The notes below the pieces were generated by a model. That model made no database searches. It was not told the DNA's origin and saw only the letters and a list, made by a program, of their open reading frames with translations. A program made the position numbers and the translations under genes. Positions 36,581 to 47,937 of a stretch of DNA of 64,000 nt are shown here, piece by piece. The first letter of the stretch is position 1. Every line of letters begins with the position of its first letter. The DNA lies in contig NC_037674.1 of assembly GCF_003255815.1 (NCBI RefSeq), forward strand, positions 17,071,615 to 17,135,614, read 5' to 3'. This DNA is from Theropithecus gelada (lineage: Eukaryota > Chordata > Mammalia > Primates > Cercopithecidae).

Positions 36581-36712
36581 TGGGCTTAAAATTGAATTCA
36601 GTGGATCCAACAATGAGCATTGATCTTAAATACTTGGGAGTACAGTTACCTTTGGCTCCAGCTACTAGTTTTCCTTTTTGGAACCTTTCAGGAACCAACC
36701 CTGCCTCTCCTG
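36581..36712 (+). CDS. MGA: MGA coding exon D (132 bases)
   Basis: Phase 1-1 exon, 132 bases, acceptor tttcttgtag, donor CCTG/gtgagt (strong). It encodes a hydrophobic, proline-containing segment: GLKLNSVDPTMSIDLKYLG, then VQLPLAPATSFPFW. This is less disordered in composition than its neighbours and may be an interaction surface (inference). The intron to exon E is only 241 bases. Confidence 0.95.
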
Positions 36713-36953
36713 GTGAGTATGTAACATTGGTAAAGTCATACACTGTTTTTCTTGAAGTTTACATTATTTGTAATGTAAGTAAAAAGCTACCTTTATTGGT
36801 GACATTTAACATTAGTCTAAGATAGGTCTTTTGTCTGTTATAGTTTCGGTAAGTGATTTATACACTTACCAAATTAAAGTTTTATTAATTAATTAGGTCC
36901 ATAATATTGGCCTGCTAGAATTTTGGTCATCTGTTTGACTTTTTCTTTTATAG

Positions 36954-37058
36954 ATGCGGGATTTCCCTTTGTTTCTAGGACAGGGAAAACCAATGATTTC
37001 ACTAAGATCAAGGGATGGAGGGGAAAATTTCATAGTGCTTCTGCATCTAGGAATGAAG
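36954..37058 (+). CDS. MGA: MGA coding exon E (105 bases)
   Basis: Phase 1-1 exon, 105 bases, acceptor ttttatag, donor GAAG/gtaatt. The encoded peptide is basic and aromatic (AGFPFVSRTGKTNDF, then TKIKGWRGKFHS). It is the third successive exon whose length is a multiple of three with the same phase at both ends. Alternative inclusion is therefore possible, but nothing in DNA alone proves it. Confidence 0.95.
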
Positions 37059-37160
37059 GTAATTAGTTTTTAAAAATTTTGTAAATGTTCTGAAACATGT
37101 AGCCAAAAACCTTTTGTTAAAAGTAAGTCTTGGTTGTTTTTCTTCATTCCTTCTCGCCAT

Positions 37161-37464
37161 GTTTTTTTTTTTTTTTTTTTTGAGACTGAGTTTTACTCTT
37201 ATTGCCCAGACTGGAGTGCAGTGGTGCGATCTTGGCTCACTGCAACCTCCACCTCCCAGGTTCAAGAGATTCTCTTGCCTCAGCCTCCCAAGCAGCTGGG
37301 ACTACAGGCATGTGCCACCACGGCTGGCTAATTTTTTGTATTTTTAGTAGATACAGGGCTTTACCATGTTGGCCGGGCTGGTCTGGAACTCCTGACCTCA
37401 GGTGATCCATCTGCCTCGGCCTCCCAAAGTGCTGGGATTACAGGCGTGAGCTGCTGCTCCCAGC
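37161..37464 (-). mobile_element. Alu
   Basis: Antisense Alu starting 100 bases after exon E; ccatg-ttt flanks. Confidence 0.92.
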
Positions 37465-37898
37465 CTTCCATGGTTTAAAATGAACTGAAAATACTTGTCT
37501 TGCTGTTTTCTGTCTGCTACCCATTTTCCTGTAGTCACAGCCCTGAGGTTCAGTCAGGCTTAAATAATTGCTGCAGCCTTTTAAACAGCATTTCTGGTAT
37601 TTCTGTTTCTGCAGTTAAAAAAACATTCTCAAGCTTTAGTTTAGAACTGTATACTTCACAGTTGTATAGTGATTTCCTATAGTCTTATACTTCAGACTAA
37701 ACTTCTAATCCAAGCATTTTGACTGTATCCCTCTTGGTCCCCATTCTTAGTGCTTTTCCTTGTCCACTGCATTCGTTTGCAGTTTAACCAGATAAATATG
37801 CCAGTTTTTCAAAATACTTTTTCTTATCTTTGAATCTTTTCACTGTGTTTATAACAATGTAATTCATGTCTCTGTACTTAATTTTTTTGTTTCTTAAA
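37465..37898. other. Unique-looking intron
   Basis: Nothing firm; faint L2-like wording. Confidence 0.45.
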
Positions 37899-37911
37899 AA
37901 CTAAATTTTAT

Positions 37912-38215
37912 GGTTGGGCATGGTGGCTCATGCCTGTAATCTCCCAGCACTTTGGGAGGCTGAAGCTATCGCATTGCTTGAGCTCAGGAATTTGAGACCA
38001 GCCTGGGCAACATGGTGAAAACCCCTCTCTACAAAAAATGCAGAAACAGCCAGATGTGGTGGCACATTCCTGTAGTCCCAGCTACTCGCAGGGCTGAGGT
38101 GGGAGGATCACTTGAGCCCGGGGAGGTTGAGACTGCACTGAGCTGCGATCACACCACTGCACTCCAGCCTGGGTGATAGAACAAGACCCTGTCTCAAACA
38201 AACAAACAAAAACCC
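37912..38215 (+). mobile_element. Alu with exact target duplication
   Basis: aactaaattttat at 37899-37911 and 38216-38228. Confidence 0.95.
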
Positions 38216-38305
38216 AACTAAATTTTATACCCCTCTTTTTGTGGTCTTCCTTCTTCTCTAATGTTTTGTATCACACTACAGGCATTCCAGTCTCTCTCCC
38301 TCGCT

Positions 38306-38583
38306 TTTTAAGGATGGGGTCTTGATCCATCGCCCAGGTTGGAGTGCAGTGGTCCAGTCTCAGCTCACTGCAGCCTTGACCTCCTGGGCTCAGGTGATTC
38401 TCCCTGCTCAGCCTCCAGAATAGCTGTGACCACAGGTGTGTGCCCCCATGCCTGGCTAAGTTTTTGTAGAGCTGGGGTTTGCCATGTTGCCCAGCCTGGT
38501 CTTAAACTCCTGAGCTCAAGAAATCCACCCACCTTGACCTCACTAAGTGCCGGGATTATAGGCATGAGCCCCTGTGCCCAACC
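38306..38583 (-). mobile_element. Alu (AluJ-like)
   Basis: Antisense, diverged; ends cctgtgcccaacc. Confidence 0.88.
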
Positions 38584-38662
38584 TCACTATTACAAATAAT
38601 CTTTTGGCATTCTATTGAGGCCTGCTTTGATTTTTTTTTTTTTTTTTCCTCCTGTTATGTGG

Positions 38663-38967
38663 TGTTTTTTTTTTTTTTTTTTTAAATAAGAGATGGAGTT
38701 TCACTTTTGTGCCCAGATTGGAGTACAATAGTGTGATCTCGGTTCACCACAACCTCCGCCTCCCGGGTTCAAGTGATTCTCCTGCCTTAGCCTCCCGAGT
38801 ATCTGGGATTACAGGCATGTGCCACCACGCTCAGCTAATTTTGTATTTTAGTAGATAACGGGTTTTCTCCATGTTGGTCAGGCTGGTCTCGAACTCCCAA
38901 CCTCAGGTGATCTGCCTGCCTCGGCCTCCCAAAGTGCTGGGATTGCAGGAGTAAGCCACGGCACACA
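38663..38967 (-). mobile_element. Alu
   Basis: ctgttatgt flanks at about 38653 and 38973. Confidence 0.92.
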
Positions 38968-39150
38968 GACTCCCTGTTATGTTTTTACTTATCTTTGGTC
39001 TCTTTAATCAGGTCAAAGATTGTCAAAGATTGATGATTCTTAGGTTAAATACATTGTTAGCACTTTGTAAAAAGTAGTGCCTCAATAAATAATATAATGT
39101 GGTAATTTTAGGGTAAGACATAATTGTAGAGAATGGATTTTAATTTTTTG

Positions 39151-39440
39151 TTTGTTTGTTTGAGACAGTCTTGCTCTGTTGCCCAGCCTGGAGTGCAGTG
39201 GTGCGATCTCGGCTCACTGCAAACTCCGCCTCCTGGGTTCACATCATTTTTCTGCCTCAGCCTCCTGAGTAGCTGTCACTACAGGCGCCAGCCACCATGC
39301 CTGGCTAATTTTTTTGTATTTTTAGTGAGACAGGGTTTCACCATGTTAGCCAGGATGGTCTCCATCTCCTGACCTCGTGATCCGCCTGCCTTGGCCTCCC
39401 AAAGTGCTGGGATTACAGGCGTGAGCCACCGTGCCCGGCA
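39151..39440 (-). mobile_element. Alu (AluY/S-like)
   Basis: ggattttaat flanks at about 39135 and 39442. Confidence 0.93.
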
Positions 39441-39584
39441 AGGATTTTAATGTTTTTAGTGCCCAAGACTAGAGAATAGATTTTAATGTCAGTAGTGTCT
39501 GAGACTCATTCTCTTCACTTGGTTTTATTTATCTTTTCTTTCTGAGGAGGGATGGTTTATTTATTAATGTTTTTATTTAAAAAA

Positions 39585-39706
39585 ATTTTTTAGAGACAGG
39601 GTCCTTTGTTGCTTAGGCTAGTCTTGAACTCTTGGCCTCTAGTGATCCTTTTGCTTCTTCCTGCCAAAGTGCTGGGATTATAGGTGTGAGTCACTGTGCC
39701 CGCTAA
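39585..39706 (-). mobile_element. Alu right-monomer fragment
   Basis: tttagagacagggtcc to gtcactgtgcccgc. Confidence 0.78.
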
Positions 39707-39827
39707 GGGATAGTTTTGAAGATTCAGTATTTTGTAGCTCAATATTCTTGGCCTTTTTAGTGTTTTTGTGGAGATTCATAAATCTGCCCTAGATTTCTTT
39801 AAGCATTTTGTGTTTTCTTATTTCTAG

Positions 39828-40321
39828 GTGGAAATTCAGAAAGTTCACTGAAAAATCGTTCTGCTTTCTGTAGTGATAAGCTAGATGAATACTTGGAAAA
39901 TGAAGGCAAGCTGATGGAAACAAGCATGGGTTTCTCTTCTAATGCTCCCACATCTCCTGTGGTGTACCAGCTTCCCACTAAGAGTACCAGCTATGTACGA
40001 ACACTTGATAGTGTACTAAAGAAGCAATCTACTATTTCCCCTTCTACCTCTTACTCTTTGAAACCTCATTCTGTACCCCCTGCCTCTCGAAAGGCAAAGT
40101 CTCAAAACAGACAGGCAACTTTCAGTGGCCGAACTAAATCATCTTACAAGTCCATTTTACCATACCCTGTTTCACCAAAGCAGAAATACTCTCATATGAT
40201 TCTGGGAGATAAGGTTACCAAGAATTCTTCAGGCATCATCTCAGAAAATCAGGCGAATAACTTTGTTGTGCCAACTTTAGATGAAAATGTGTTTCCAAAG
40301 CAGATTAGTTTGCGGCAGGCA

Positions 40322-40354
<33 letters not shown>

Positions 40355-40495
40355 GGAAGTCGTCCTCCAGGCTTGTCTAAATCTCAGGTGAAGCTAATGG
40401 ACCTGGAAGACTGTGCACTTTGGGAAGGAAAACCGAGGACGTATATCACAGAAGAGCGAGCAGATGTATCCTTAACAACTCTACTTACAGCTCAA
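39828..40495 (+). CDS. MGA: MGA coding exon F (668 bases, polyglutamine tract)
   Basis: Phase 1-0 exon with acceptor tatttctag and donor TCAA/gtaagt. Two bases complete a glycine codon, then 222 codons follow. The N-terminal half is Ser/Thr/Pro-rich with scattered basic residues (for example SRKAKSQNRQ and SGRTKSSYKS) and looks like a disordered linker with many possible phosphorylation sites. At 40322-40354 nine CAG, one CAA and one CAG codon encode eleven glutamines after RQA. The last part (DLEDCALWEGKPRTYITEER) is more ordered in composition and probably leads into the conserved domain of the next exon. Confidence 0.96.
40322..40354 (+). repeat. CAG trinucleotide repeat inside MGA coding exon F
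   Basis: Nine CAG, then CAA, then CAG: eleven glutamine codons in frame. The single CAA near the 3' end interrupts the otherwise pure run. Confidence 0.97.
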
Positions 40496-40838
40496 GTAAG
40501 TAGCTACTGTTTTCTGGAGGTATATTAGTGCTTGGCTAGAAAGAGTGAGGTTGGTGAGGGGAAATGGGAACGGTAGTTTTTGGCAGGATGATCAGCTAGT
40601 TTTTAGCATTTAGAACCTTCATGGGAACTAAGGCTACGTCTTCCCTGTTTGTTCTTTACCAACTAGACACTCAGGTGTAGATTCCTCCTGCCAGCAGAGG
40701 GAGACAGTACAATTGTACTTTTGAATAACCTCTCTGCTGTCTAAAGGCTGACCATTCTGAAAATTTCTTAATTTCATTTTCCAACATATGGGCAAGTACA
40801 TTTGCTGATCTTGTTAAAACAACTTTGAAAATCGTGCC

Positions 40839-41143
40839 TTTTTTTTTTTTTTTTTTTTTTTGAGATGGAGTCTTGGTCTACTGCCCAGGCTGGAGTGCAG
40901 TGGCAGGATCTCAGCTCACTGCAACCTCTGCCTCCTGGGTTCAAATAATTCTCCTGCCTCAGCCTCCCGAGTAGCTGGTACTATAGACACATGTCACTGC
41001 ACCTGGCTAATTTTTGTGTTTTTAGTAGAGACGGGTTTTTGCCATGTTAGCTAGACTGGTCTGGAGCTCCTGACCTTAGGTGATCCACCTGTCCCGCCTC
41101 CCAAAGTGCTGGGATTACAGGCATGAGTCACCACGCCTGGCCT
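40839..41143 (-). mobile_element. Alu
   Basis: Long T-tail; body ends caccacgcctggcc. Confidence 0.93.
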
Positions 41144-41354
41144 GAAAATTACACTTTTAAAAGATACTAAATCCCAGGAAATTAAAAATTAAGAACCTAT
41201 GGAGAAAAACCTTTATCTTTTGTGAAATTTTGTATTAACACTTTTTCACTTATTTATTTTTATTTTTATATTTTAAGAATTTTATGGCAAGGGATGCAGG
41301 AAGGAATTTTTGATCTATTGATGATATACCTATCTTAGCAGCCTCTGATGCATG

Positions 41355-41603
41355 TGTACCCAGGCTGGAGTTCAGTGGCATGATCACAGCTTACTGCGAT
41401 CCTCCCACCTCAGCCTCCTGAGTAGCTGGGGCATATAGATGCGCACTACCATGCCTGGCTAATTTTTTTATTATATTAAAAATACAAATCGGATTTTGCC
41501 ACGTTATCCAGGCTGGTCTCAAACTCCTGGGCTCAAGCTATCTGCCCTTCCTCGGTCTCCCAAAGTGATAGGATTACAAGTGTGAGCTACTGTGCCTGGC
41601 CTT
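41355..41603 (-). mobile_element. Alu (AluJ-like), tail-truncated
   Basis: Begins at tacccaggctggagttcag and ends actgtgcctggcc. Confidence 0.85.
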
Positions 41604-41764
41604 TCCATTAATTTTTTTACTTTCCATTTTGTAATTCTGTGACTGAATTCTGGAACTAAAGATCATCAGATGTTGGAACTAAATGCAGATTGTTTTATTC
41701 GTTATTAATCCTTCATAAAGACTTTTATTTGTGTATTGTCCTATTCTTTTTTTTATTAATTACC

Positions 41765-41980
41765 TTAGAATAGGGACCAGCAAACTTTTTCTGGTAAAGG
41801 GCCAAATAGTAAATATTTAAGGCTTTGCAGACCATACACCCTGTAGCAGTTACCGAACTCTGCTGTTGTAGTTCTTCAGACGGTATGTGTATGAATTAAC
41901 CTGGCTGCGTTCCAGTGAAACTTTATGACACAGGCTGGATTTGGCCCATGGGTCTCACCCTTTGTTAATCTTTGCCTTAG
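41765..41980 (+). mobile_element. hAT-type DNA transposon copy (MER-class)
   Basis: ccagcaaactttttctggta, then gggccaaatagtaaatattt and ggatttggcccatgg; inverted relative to the copies at 1190 and 15865. Confidence 0.75.
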
Positions 41981-42233
41981 AACATTATGTGTAATTTATA
42001 TTGAAAATAAACCCATCCTTGATCGTTTTGCTGATAATTGTCTGTACTAAACATTAGAATGGCAGATTGTTTAGAGCCCTGGTTATATTCATGTTCTGTC
42101 CTTTGAATCTGCATTAATCCTGTGCTGTTAGTACTTAAAGTCAGAGAGTAATGTAGTCCAGTATATGACCATAAATTGTTGGGGGTGTGGGGGGATGGTT
42201 TAGTGGAATTACAATTTTCTACTTTGACTTTAG

Positions 42234-42582
42234 GCATCCCTCAAAACTAAACCTATCCACACAATTATAAGGAAACGAGCCCCTCCCTGCAACAATGACT
42301 TCTGTCGACTGGGTTGTGTATGTTCCAGTCTAGCTTTGGAGAAGCGCCAGCCTGCTCACTGCCGCCGACCAGATTGCATGTTTGGTTGTACTTGTTTGAA
42401 AAGAAAAGTTGTACTTGTTAAAGGAGGATCCAAAACTAAGCATTTTCAGAGGAAGGCTGCTCATCCTCGAGATCCAGTATTTTATGATACTTTGGGAGAG
42501 GAGGCAAGGGAAGAAGAAGAAGGAATCAGGGAGGAGGAGGAACAGTTGAAAGAGAAAAAGAAGAGAAAGAAGCTAGAATACA
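42234..42582 (+). CDS. MGA: MGA coding exon G (conserved cysteine-rich MGA domain and charged segment)
   Basis: Phase 0-1 exon, 349 bases, acceptor gactttag, donor TACA/gtgagt. The first part is the conserved middle domain of MGA (the family entry I recall is DUF4801 or MGA domain). Eight cysteines at 42288-42395 form two copies of C-x4-C-x3-C-x-C separated by 12 residues (CNNDFCRLGCVC, then CRRPDCMFGCTC). This resembles zinc-binding CXC-type repeats. A basic stretch (LKRKVVLVKGGSKTK) follows, then a strongly acidic and then basic run (EEAREEEEGIREEEEQL, KEKKKRKK) that is likely a charged helix and may act as a nuclear-localisation region. Zinc binding and DNA or chromatin contact are inference. 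Confidence 0.96.
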
Positions 42583-43285
42583 GTGAGTATTCATTGAGAG
42601 TTAAAATTCTGCCGTATCAGTTTTTGGAAAAGTATGGTTATTTTAGAATAATACAGTCTACCTTAATCCCAATCAATTATCCAATAAGAGTTTTGAGACT
42701 TATTATCCTTACATGCTCTTTCTGACTGGCTGTCTAGATGCACACACACACACACCTTTTTTAGGTTGAATTGTTCTCTGAAAATTGCTTTTTTGTGCTA
42801 AATTGAAATCATACTGTTACTTGGTTTTCTAAAATGCCCTTGACCTTTGAGTTTCTTCCATTTTCTGGATTGTGTGCATGTGCGCGCACACCACAGACAC
42901 ACGTATGTTCCTTGGAAAGACTACAGATGATCCATATAATGCATCATGTTTTCTAAAAGGAGAAGTTTGCAAAAAGACCCTCTGGTCATGGTTGAAGATT
43001 TGGGGACAAAGTAGGGGTGTAGTAAAGCTGAACATCATGTACTGTGTTGAAAATTGGGGATTTTTTTGGTGGGAGAGGATAAAATATGATGTAGATGTAG
43101 ACCCAAGTTATATATTATTTCATTATTGATTTTTTTCATTTCTGTTACATCTTTGTATTTTGTTCAAATGTATTGAAATGATTTTACCACATAATTGAAA
43201 CAGGTTTCTTAGTTTATCAGGGGATTAATACTCCTTTTTTGGCAATTTATATTTATATTTCCTGTTGCTCTGTACTCATTTCAAT
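42583..43285. other. Intron after exon G
   Basis: Short (CA)n at 42740 and a mixed CA/GC stretch near 42875; otherwise nothing recognised. Confidence 0.5.
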
Positions 43286-43611
43286 CAGAGATGATGATTA
43301 ATATTTCAGTGTATGTTCCATCATAAGGTCATGTTCTGCTTTCCACGTCAACAATTGTAGATCTAATTTATAATGTTAGTTTTAATGGCTTCATGTTGTT
43401 ACAATCCCTTTGGTTGGATAGTTAGCCTTTTTGGGTTTTCTTTATTATAAACTGTATGGTGATGAACATCCATGTTCAGGATAGGCTATTAAAGGTGGAA
43501 TTGTTGTGACAGTGCGTACATGTTAAACATTTGTAGATGTCATTAGAGTTGTACCAACTTTAGACATATGCCAGTAGTCGGATACTGGCTGGTGCCAGTT
43601 TTCTGTTCTCT

Positions 43612-43892
43612 TTTTTTTTTTTTTTTGAGACGGAGTCTAGCTCTGTTGCCCAGGCTGGAGTGCAGTGGCATGATCTCAGGTCACTGCATCCTCCGCCTCC
43701 TGGATTCAAGTGGTTCTCCTGCGCCAGCCTCCTGAGTAGCTGCGATTATAGGTGCCCAGCTAATTTTTTTGCATTTTAGTAGAGACGGGGTTTCACCATG
43801 TTGCCTAGGCTGGTCTATGAACTCCTGAGCAGTCTTCCTGCATCAGCTTCCCAAAGTGCTAGGATTATAGGCATGAGCCACTGTACCCAGTT
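43612..43892 (-). mobile_element. Alu
   Basis: agttttctgttct before, agttttctattct after. Confidence 0.93.
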
Positions 43893-44229
43893 AGTTTTCT
43901 ATTCTAACACTGAATATTTTAAAACTTTTAAAACTGTCATATGGATAGGCAGAAATTGGTATTGTTTTAGATTTGTATTTCTTCTGTGATAGGTGTATTG
44001 ACCATTTATCATAAACTTTTTTTCTATAAATTGCCTTTTTGAATTCTTTGCTAACTTTTTTTGGAGTATGTTTTTTTCCTTTAGTTTGCAGAAGCTTTAT
44101 TTTTTCTAGGTTGTAATTTTGTAATTTACATTTTCATTTTGTTCAAGTTTCCCTCCCCCACTGCCCACCACCGCCAGTGAAAAAACAGTGATAGTTAAAC
44201 TTGGCAGTCTTTTTATGGTTTCTTTCTTT

Positions 44230-44477
44230 TTTTTTTTTTTTTGAGACAGAGTCTCTCTGGAGTGCAGTGGCGTGATCTCGGCTCACTGCAGCCTCTGCTC
44301 TCCCGGTTTCAAGCAATTCTTCTGCCTCAGCCTCCCAAGTGGCTGGGACTACAGGCGTGCACCACCACACCTTACTAATTTTTGTATTTTTCGTAGAGAT
44401 GGGGTTTCACTATATTGGCCAGGCTGGTCTTGAGCTCCTGACTTTATGATCCGCCCACATCGGCCTCCCAAAGTGCT
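44230..44477 (-). mobile_element. Alu, 5' truncated
   Basis: Antisense Alu stopping at cccaaagtgc; tggtttctttctt / tggtttctgtctt flanks. Confidence 0.9.
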
Positions 44478-44834
44478 TGGTTTCTGTCTTTGAAGTCTTG
44501 CGTAGAAAGTCTTTCTCTACCTTGAGATTATAAAAATATTTAATTATATTTCTTCTAGTACTTTTTTGGACTAAAAAAATAAGTTGTTAATATATCTGAA
44601 TTTATTTTATGTGAGATTTGTAGTAGGGAATCACATTTCCCCCAAATGCCTAGCCAATTGTACCATCACTTATTGAGAAATATACTTTTCCTACTGAATT
44701 AAAATGTCACCTGTAATAAAATAAATTAAAATATATTAATGCCTGGATCTCTTTCTGGCCTCTCCTGTTTTGTGACCAGTGCCAGGCTATTCTTATTTCT
44801 ATTTTAGCATTTAAGTGAGATATAGTGTATTTAT

Positions 44835-45710
44835 ATACCTAAATGATCTTTGTGTAAATAAGAATTCAAAGGTTTAAAATGCAGCATAGTGTAGATTTAT
44901 TAGTTTAGTTCTATCCATATCTCCTTACTGAGTTTACTCCCTTCTTATGCTTATGACAACGCATTTCCATTTCAAAGCAACAAAAATAAGATACAGAAGC
45001 CCACATAAGCAGGAATACTGCTTACCTGTTAGGCTTTACTGCTTTTTGATTATTGTCTTCATCCTTTGTCCTATCCTTGACTATAATTAAACACCGATAG
45101 CCAATTATCAAAGTATTTTTTGGTTTTCTTACTGTTACAGTTCATTATAAAAAGCAAAGCTTGCTATTCCCTATCTAGGAGCCATCAGTTTTCTTGTGCT
45201 GTTAGGGAAGGATGAAAAAGGAGGGATGATATTTTTGTTAACAACTGATATGTAAAAGGAGTAGAAATAGGAAAGAGTTCTTACAGGTAAACATGTTGCT
45301 GATACCAAAAATGGACAAGGAAAAAAATATAAAAGCTGGAAAAGTTGAAATCCTTTAGTATGTTTTTCAAAAAGATAGGTGGAAACTGAGGGGAAAAAAA
45401 GTAAGTTGTGAAATTGAGGTATAAGCATTTTATTTAGAATGATTGAGTGTAATGACTAAAAATAAACATAAATGGTTAAAAGTAGTCACTTGTGGTCACT
45501 GCAACACTGGTTATGATGGAAGACTTGTTTATTTTTATATTCTTTAGCACAGTTTTAATTTTTTTGTGTGTTTTTGTTATGTGGTTAATATATAAATAAA
45601 ATCAGTATTCTCAATGCATAAAATCTTGGCATTTAATACTTTTTTTGGTCATTGTAACAGACTTAAAATTTTTTTTGTAATGGTTCAATCCATTGCTGGA
45701 AAAAAAATGG
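44835..45710. other. Unique-looking intron
   Basis: AT-rich; no repeat or exon recognised. Confidence 0.5.
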
Positions 45711-45714
45711 TTAA

Positions 45715-45900
45715 CATTATTGGACCCTCTTATGCATGACACTCTGTGAGGGTTCTATCATTTAAACCTGCAACCTTATATGATAAGGAGGCTTCATTCT
45801 CCGTTTTACAAATGAGCTAATTGAGTGCTTAGTGACTTGTTCTCCAAGGTCGTCATAAAGATACTAAGTGAGTTGTAGGGTACTGCCAAGTTCTCATGCT
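45715..45900 (+). mobile_element. MIR fragment
   Basis: ccgttttacaaatgagctaa, then tgacttgttctccaaggtc in MIR order. Confidence 0.7.
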
Positions 45901-46079
45901 TTTTCTGCCTTGTAAGATTATAATTTCTGAAATTTTAATTCTGCCTCCTTGTTGTAGACCCATTTGGCCTTTACTTTTATCACCTGCTTATCCTTTGGTT
46001 TGTCAAAAAATACTGCTGGCCGTGCAGAGGTACTGTGCCTAGCTATTGTGGGTAGTACCAAGGGAAAGAATAAAACCTG

Positions 46080-47937
46080 ACATTTCTGTTTTCTTAGCCC
46101 ACTTTATATACCTATAAATTAACTATATAAAGAAAAAAATCAATAAAATTGGTACTTGTAGCCAGACTGAGGAATAAAGAGAATATACTAATTACCAGTA
46201 TTAGGAATGAAAGGTGACTTCAGACATTGAAAGGATGATATGGCAATATTGTGAACAACTTTATGCCAGTAAATTGGACAACTCAAATGAAATGGCGAAA
46301 CTCTTTTAAAAGACATAAGGTATAAAACTCACTCAAGAAGAAATAGATGACTGTTTAGCCTTATACTTATTAAAGAATTGAACTTGTAGTGGAAAACACT
46401 GCAATAATAATTCTGGTCTGAGTTGCTTCACTGTTGAATTCTACAAAACATTAAAGACTAAATCCCATATGATACAGTCTTCCATAAAATGGTATCATCT
46501 TGTGAGACTAGCATTACCCTGATATTCAATCCATAAAAAGACTTTATAAGAAAACTGTAGACTGATAACCCTTATGAACATAGATGTAAAATTTCTAAAT
46601 AAAAGTTTAGCAACTCAGATCCAACAACATATTTAAAGGATACTGCATCATGGCTAAGTGGGGTGTATCCTAGAAGTGTAGGATTTGTTTAACATTCGAA
46701 AAATTAATCATTATACTTTGCCATTACAATGGATTTAAAAATAAAACTATATAATCATCTCAAGATCAATCTATCACACTATATATACATATATATAGTG
46801 TATTTATGTAGTATAGATATATGTAGTATTATCTAATTAGGTTCTTAAGAAATTTAAAACACCAGTTTGTGAGGATAAATTCCATTTGTCAGGGCAAACA
46901 CAGATCACAGGTAGCCCTGGAGCTGAGGAATAGCTTTGATTTTTTGTACAATTTGTGAGTCCACAACTTTCTCATCAATCTTGCACTGCTCTGTAGTCTT
47001 GTAGTTCTCTTTTTCTGTGTCAGAGATCTCACCTTCCTGGTGTCTGGGCTTCTGGAGCTGCTTCTTGAAGTGAGCATCAATAAGATGTTTTGGGATTTTT
47101 ACATTGCTGATGCTAATTTTGGTTGAGGTGGCAATGACAAATTTCTGGTGTGTTCAGACTCCACCTGATTAAGAGATATTTTTGAAAGATTGACAAAATT
47201 CGTTTCTGGTAAAAATTCTCAGCACTCTAGGAATAGAAAGGAATTTTCTCAACTGGATAAAAGAATCTTTGAAAAATATTACAATTGACATATTAATGAT
47301 AAAAGACTTATTGTTCTCTCCCAAAGACTGGGAATGAAGAAGAATGCCCACTTTTACCACTTCTGTTTAACTTTATACACAGGAGGTCCTAGCTGGTGCA
47401 GTAAGGCATGATAAAGAGAGAGGTGTCCAGATTGGAAAGGAGGAAGTAAAAATTGGCTTTATTCGTGGATAGGAAAATCCTAGGGAATCTACAAAATAAG
47501 CTACTAGAACTGTAAGTCATTTTAATGAGGTTGCAGCATACATTATCAGTATGCACCATGTTTGTACATATAAACAATGAACAATTGGAAATTGAGATAA
47601 ATTGAGATTAAAAAAAACCATTTAAAATAGCATCCAAAGAGAAGAGACACTTAAGGATAACTTTGATAAAAGATGCCTAAAACCTATATACTAAAAACTA
47701 CAAGACATTGCTGAGAGTGATGTTAAGAGGCCTAAATAAATGGAAAAATATATTGTTTGTATTTATCAGAAGACACTCTTGGTAAGATACTTTTCACAAA
47801 TTGGCCTGTAGATCTGCTGATGCTATTCCAATCGAAATCTTAATAGGCTTCTGGGGGATAGAAATTGGCAAGTTTCTAAAATTTTTATGAAAAACAAAGG
47901 ACTTAGAATAATTCAAACAACTTTGATAAAGAATGTA
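46080..47937 (+). mobile_element. Old L1 ORF2 segment, interrupted by an RPL6 retrocopy
   Basis: Sense ORF2-like sequence: cttatgaacatagatgtaaa, then atccaacaacatatttaaag, resuming after the retrocopy with gcactctaggaatagaaagg and caggaggtcctagctggtgc. Full of stops and frameshifts. Confidence 0.85.
46822..47175 (-). pseudogene. RPL6: RPL6 processed pseudogene, 5' truncated
   Basis: On the minus strand the sequence encodes the C-terminal third of ribosomal protein L6: THQKFVIATSTKISISNVK, then KIPKHLIDAHFKK, and after small frame changes KIKAIPQLQGYL, a stop codon and SVFALTNGIYPHKLV. It continues into a 3'UTR-like end (cttaagaacctaattag). There are no introns and the N-terminal part is missing. 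A premature stop follows GYL and there is a frameshift in the basic region, so it is dead. It interrupts the plus-strand L1 at about the same ORF2 position on both sides, so it is a later L1-driven insertion. Its A-tail has decayed into AT-rich sequence at 46780-46820. Confidence 0.9.

Larger units (their letters stand above)
43290..44830 (-). mobile_element. Old L1 (L1M-type), split by two Alus
   Basis: Antisense L1 3'-like wording (gagttgtaccaactttagac, ttgtaccatcacttattgag). Confidence 0.65.

Noticed and set aside
46889..47080. Minus-strand open frame of 63 codons
   Set aside because: It is a shifted frame of the RPL6 retrocopy; the true RPL6 frame is a different one.
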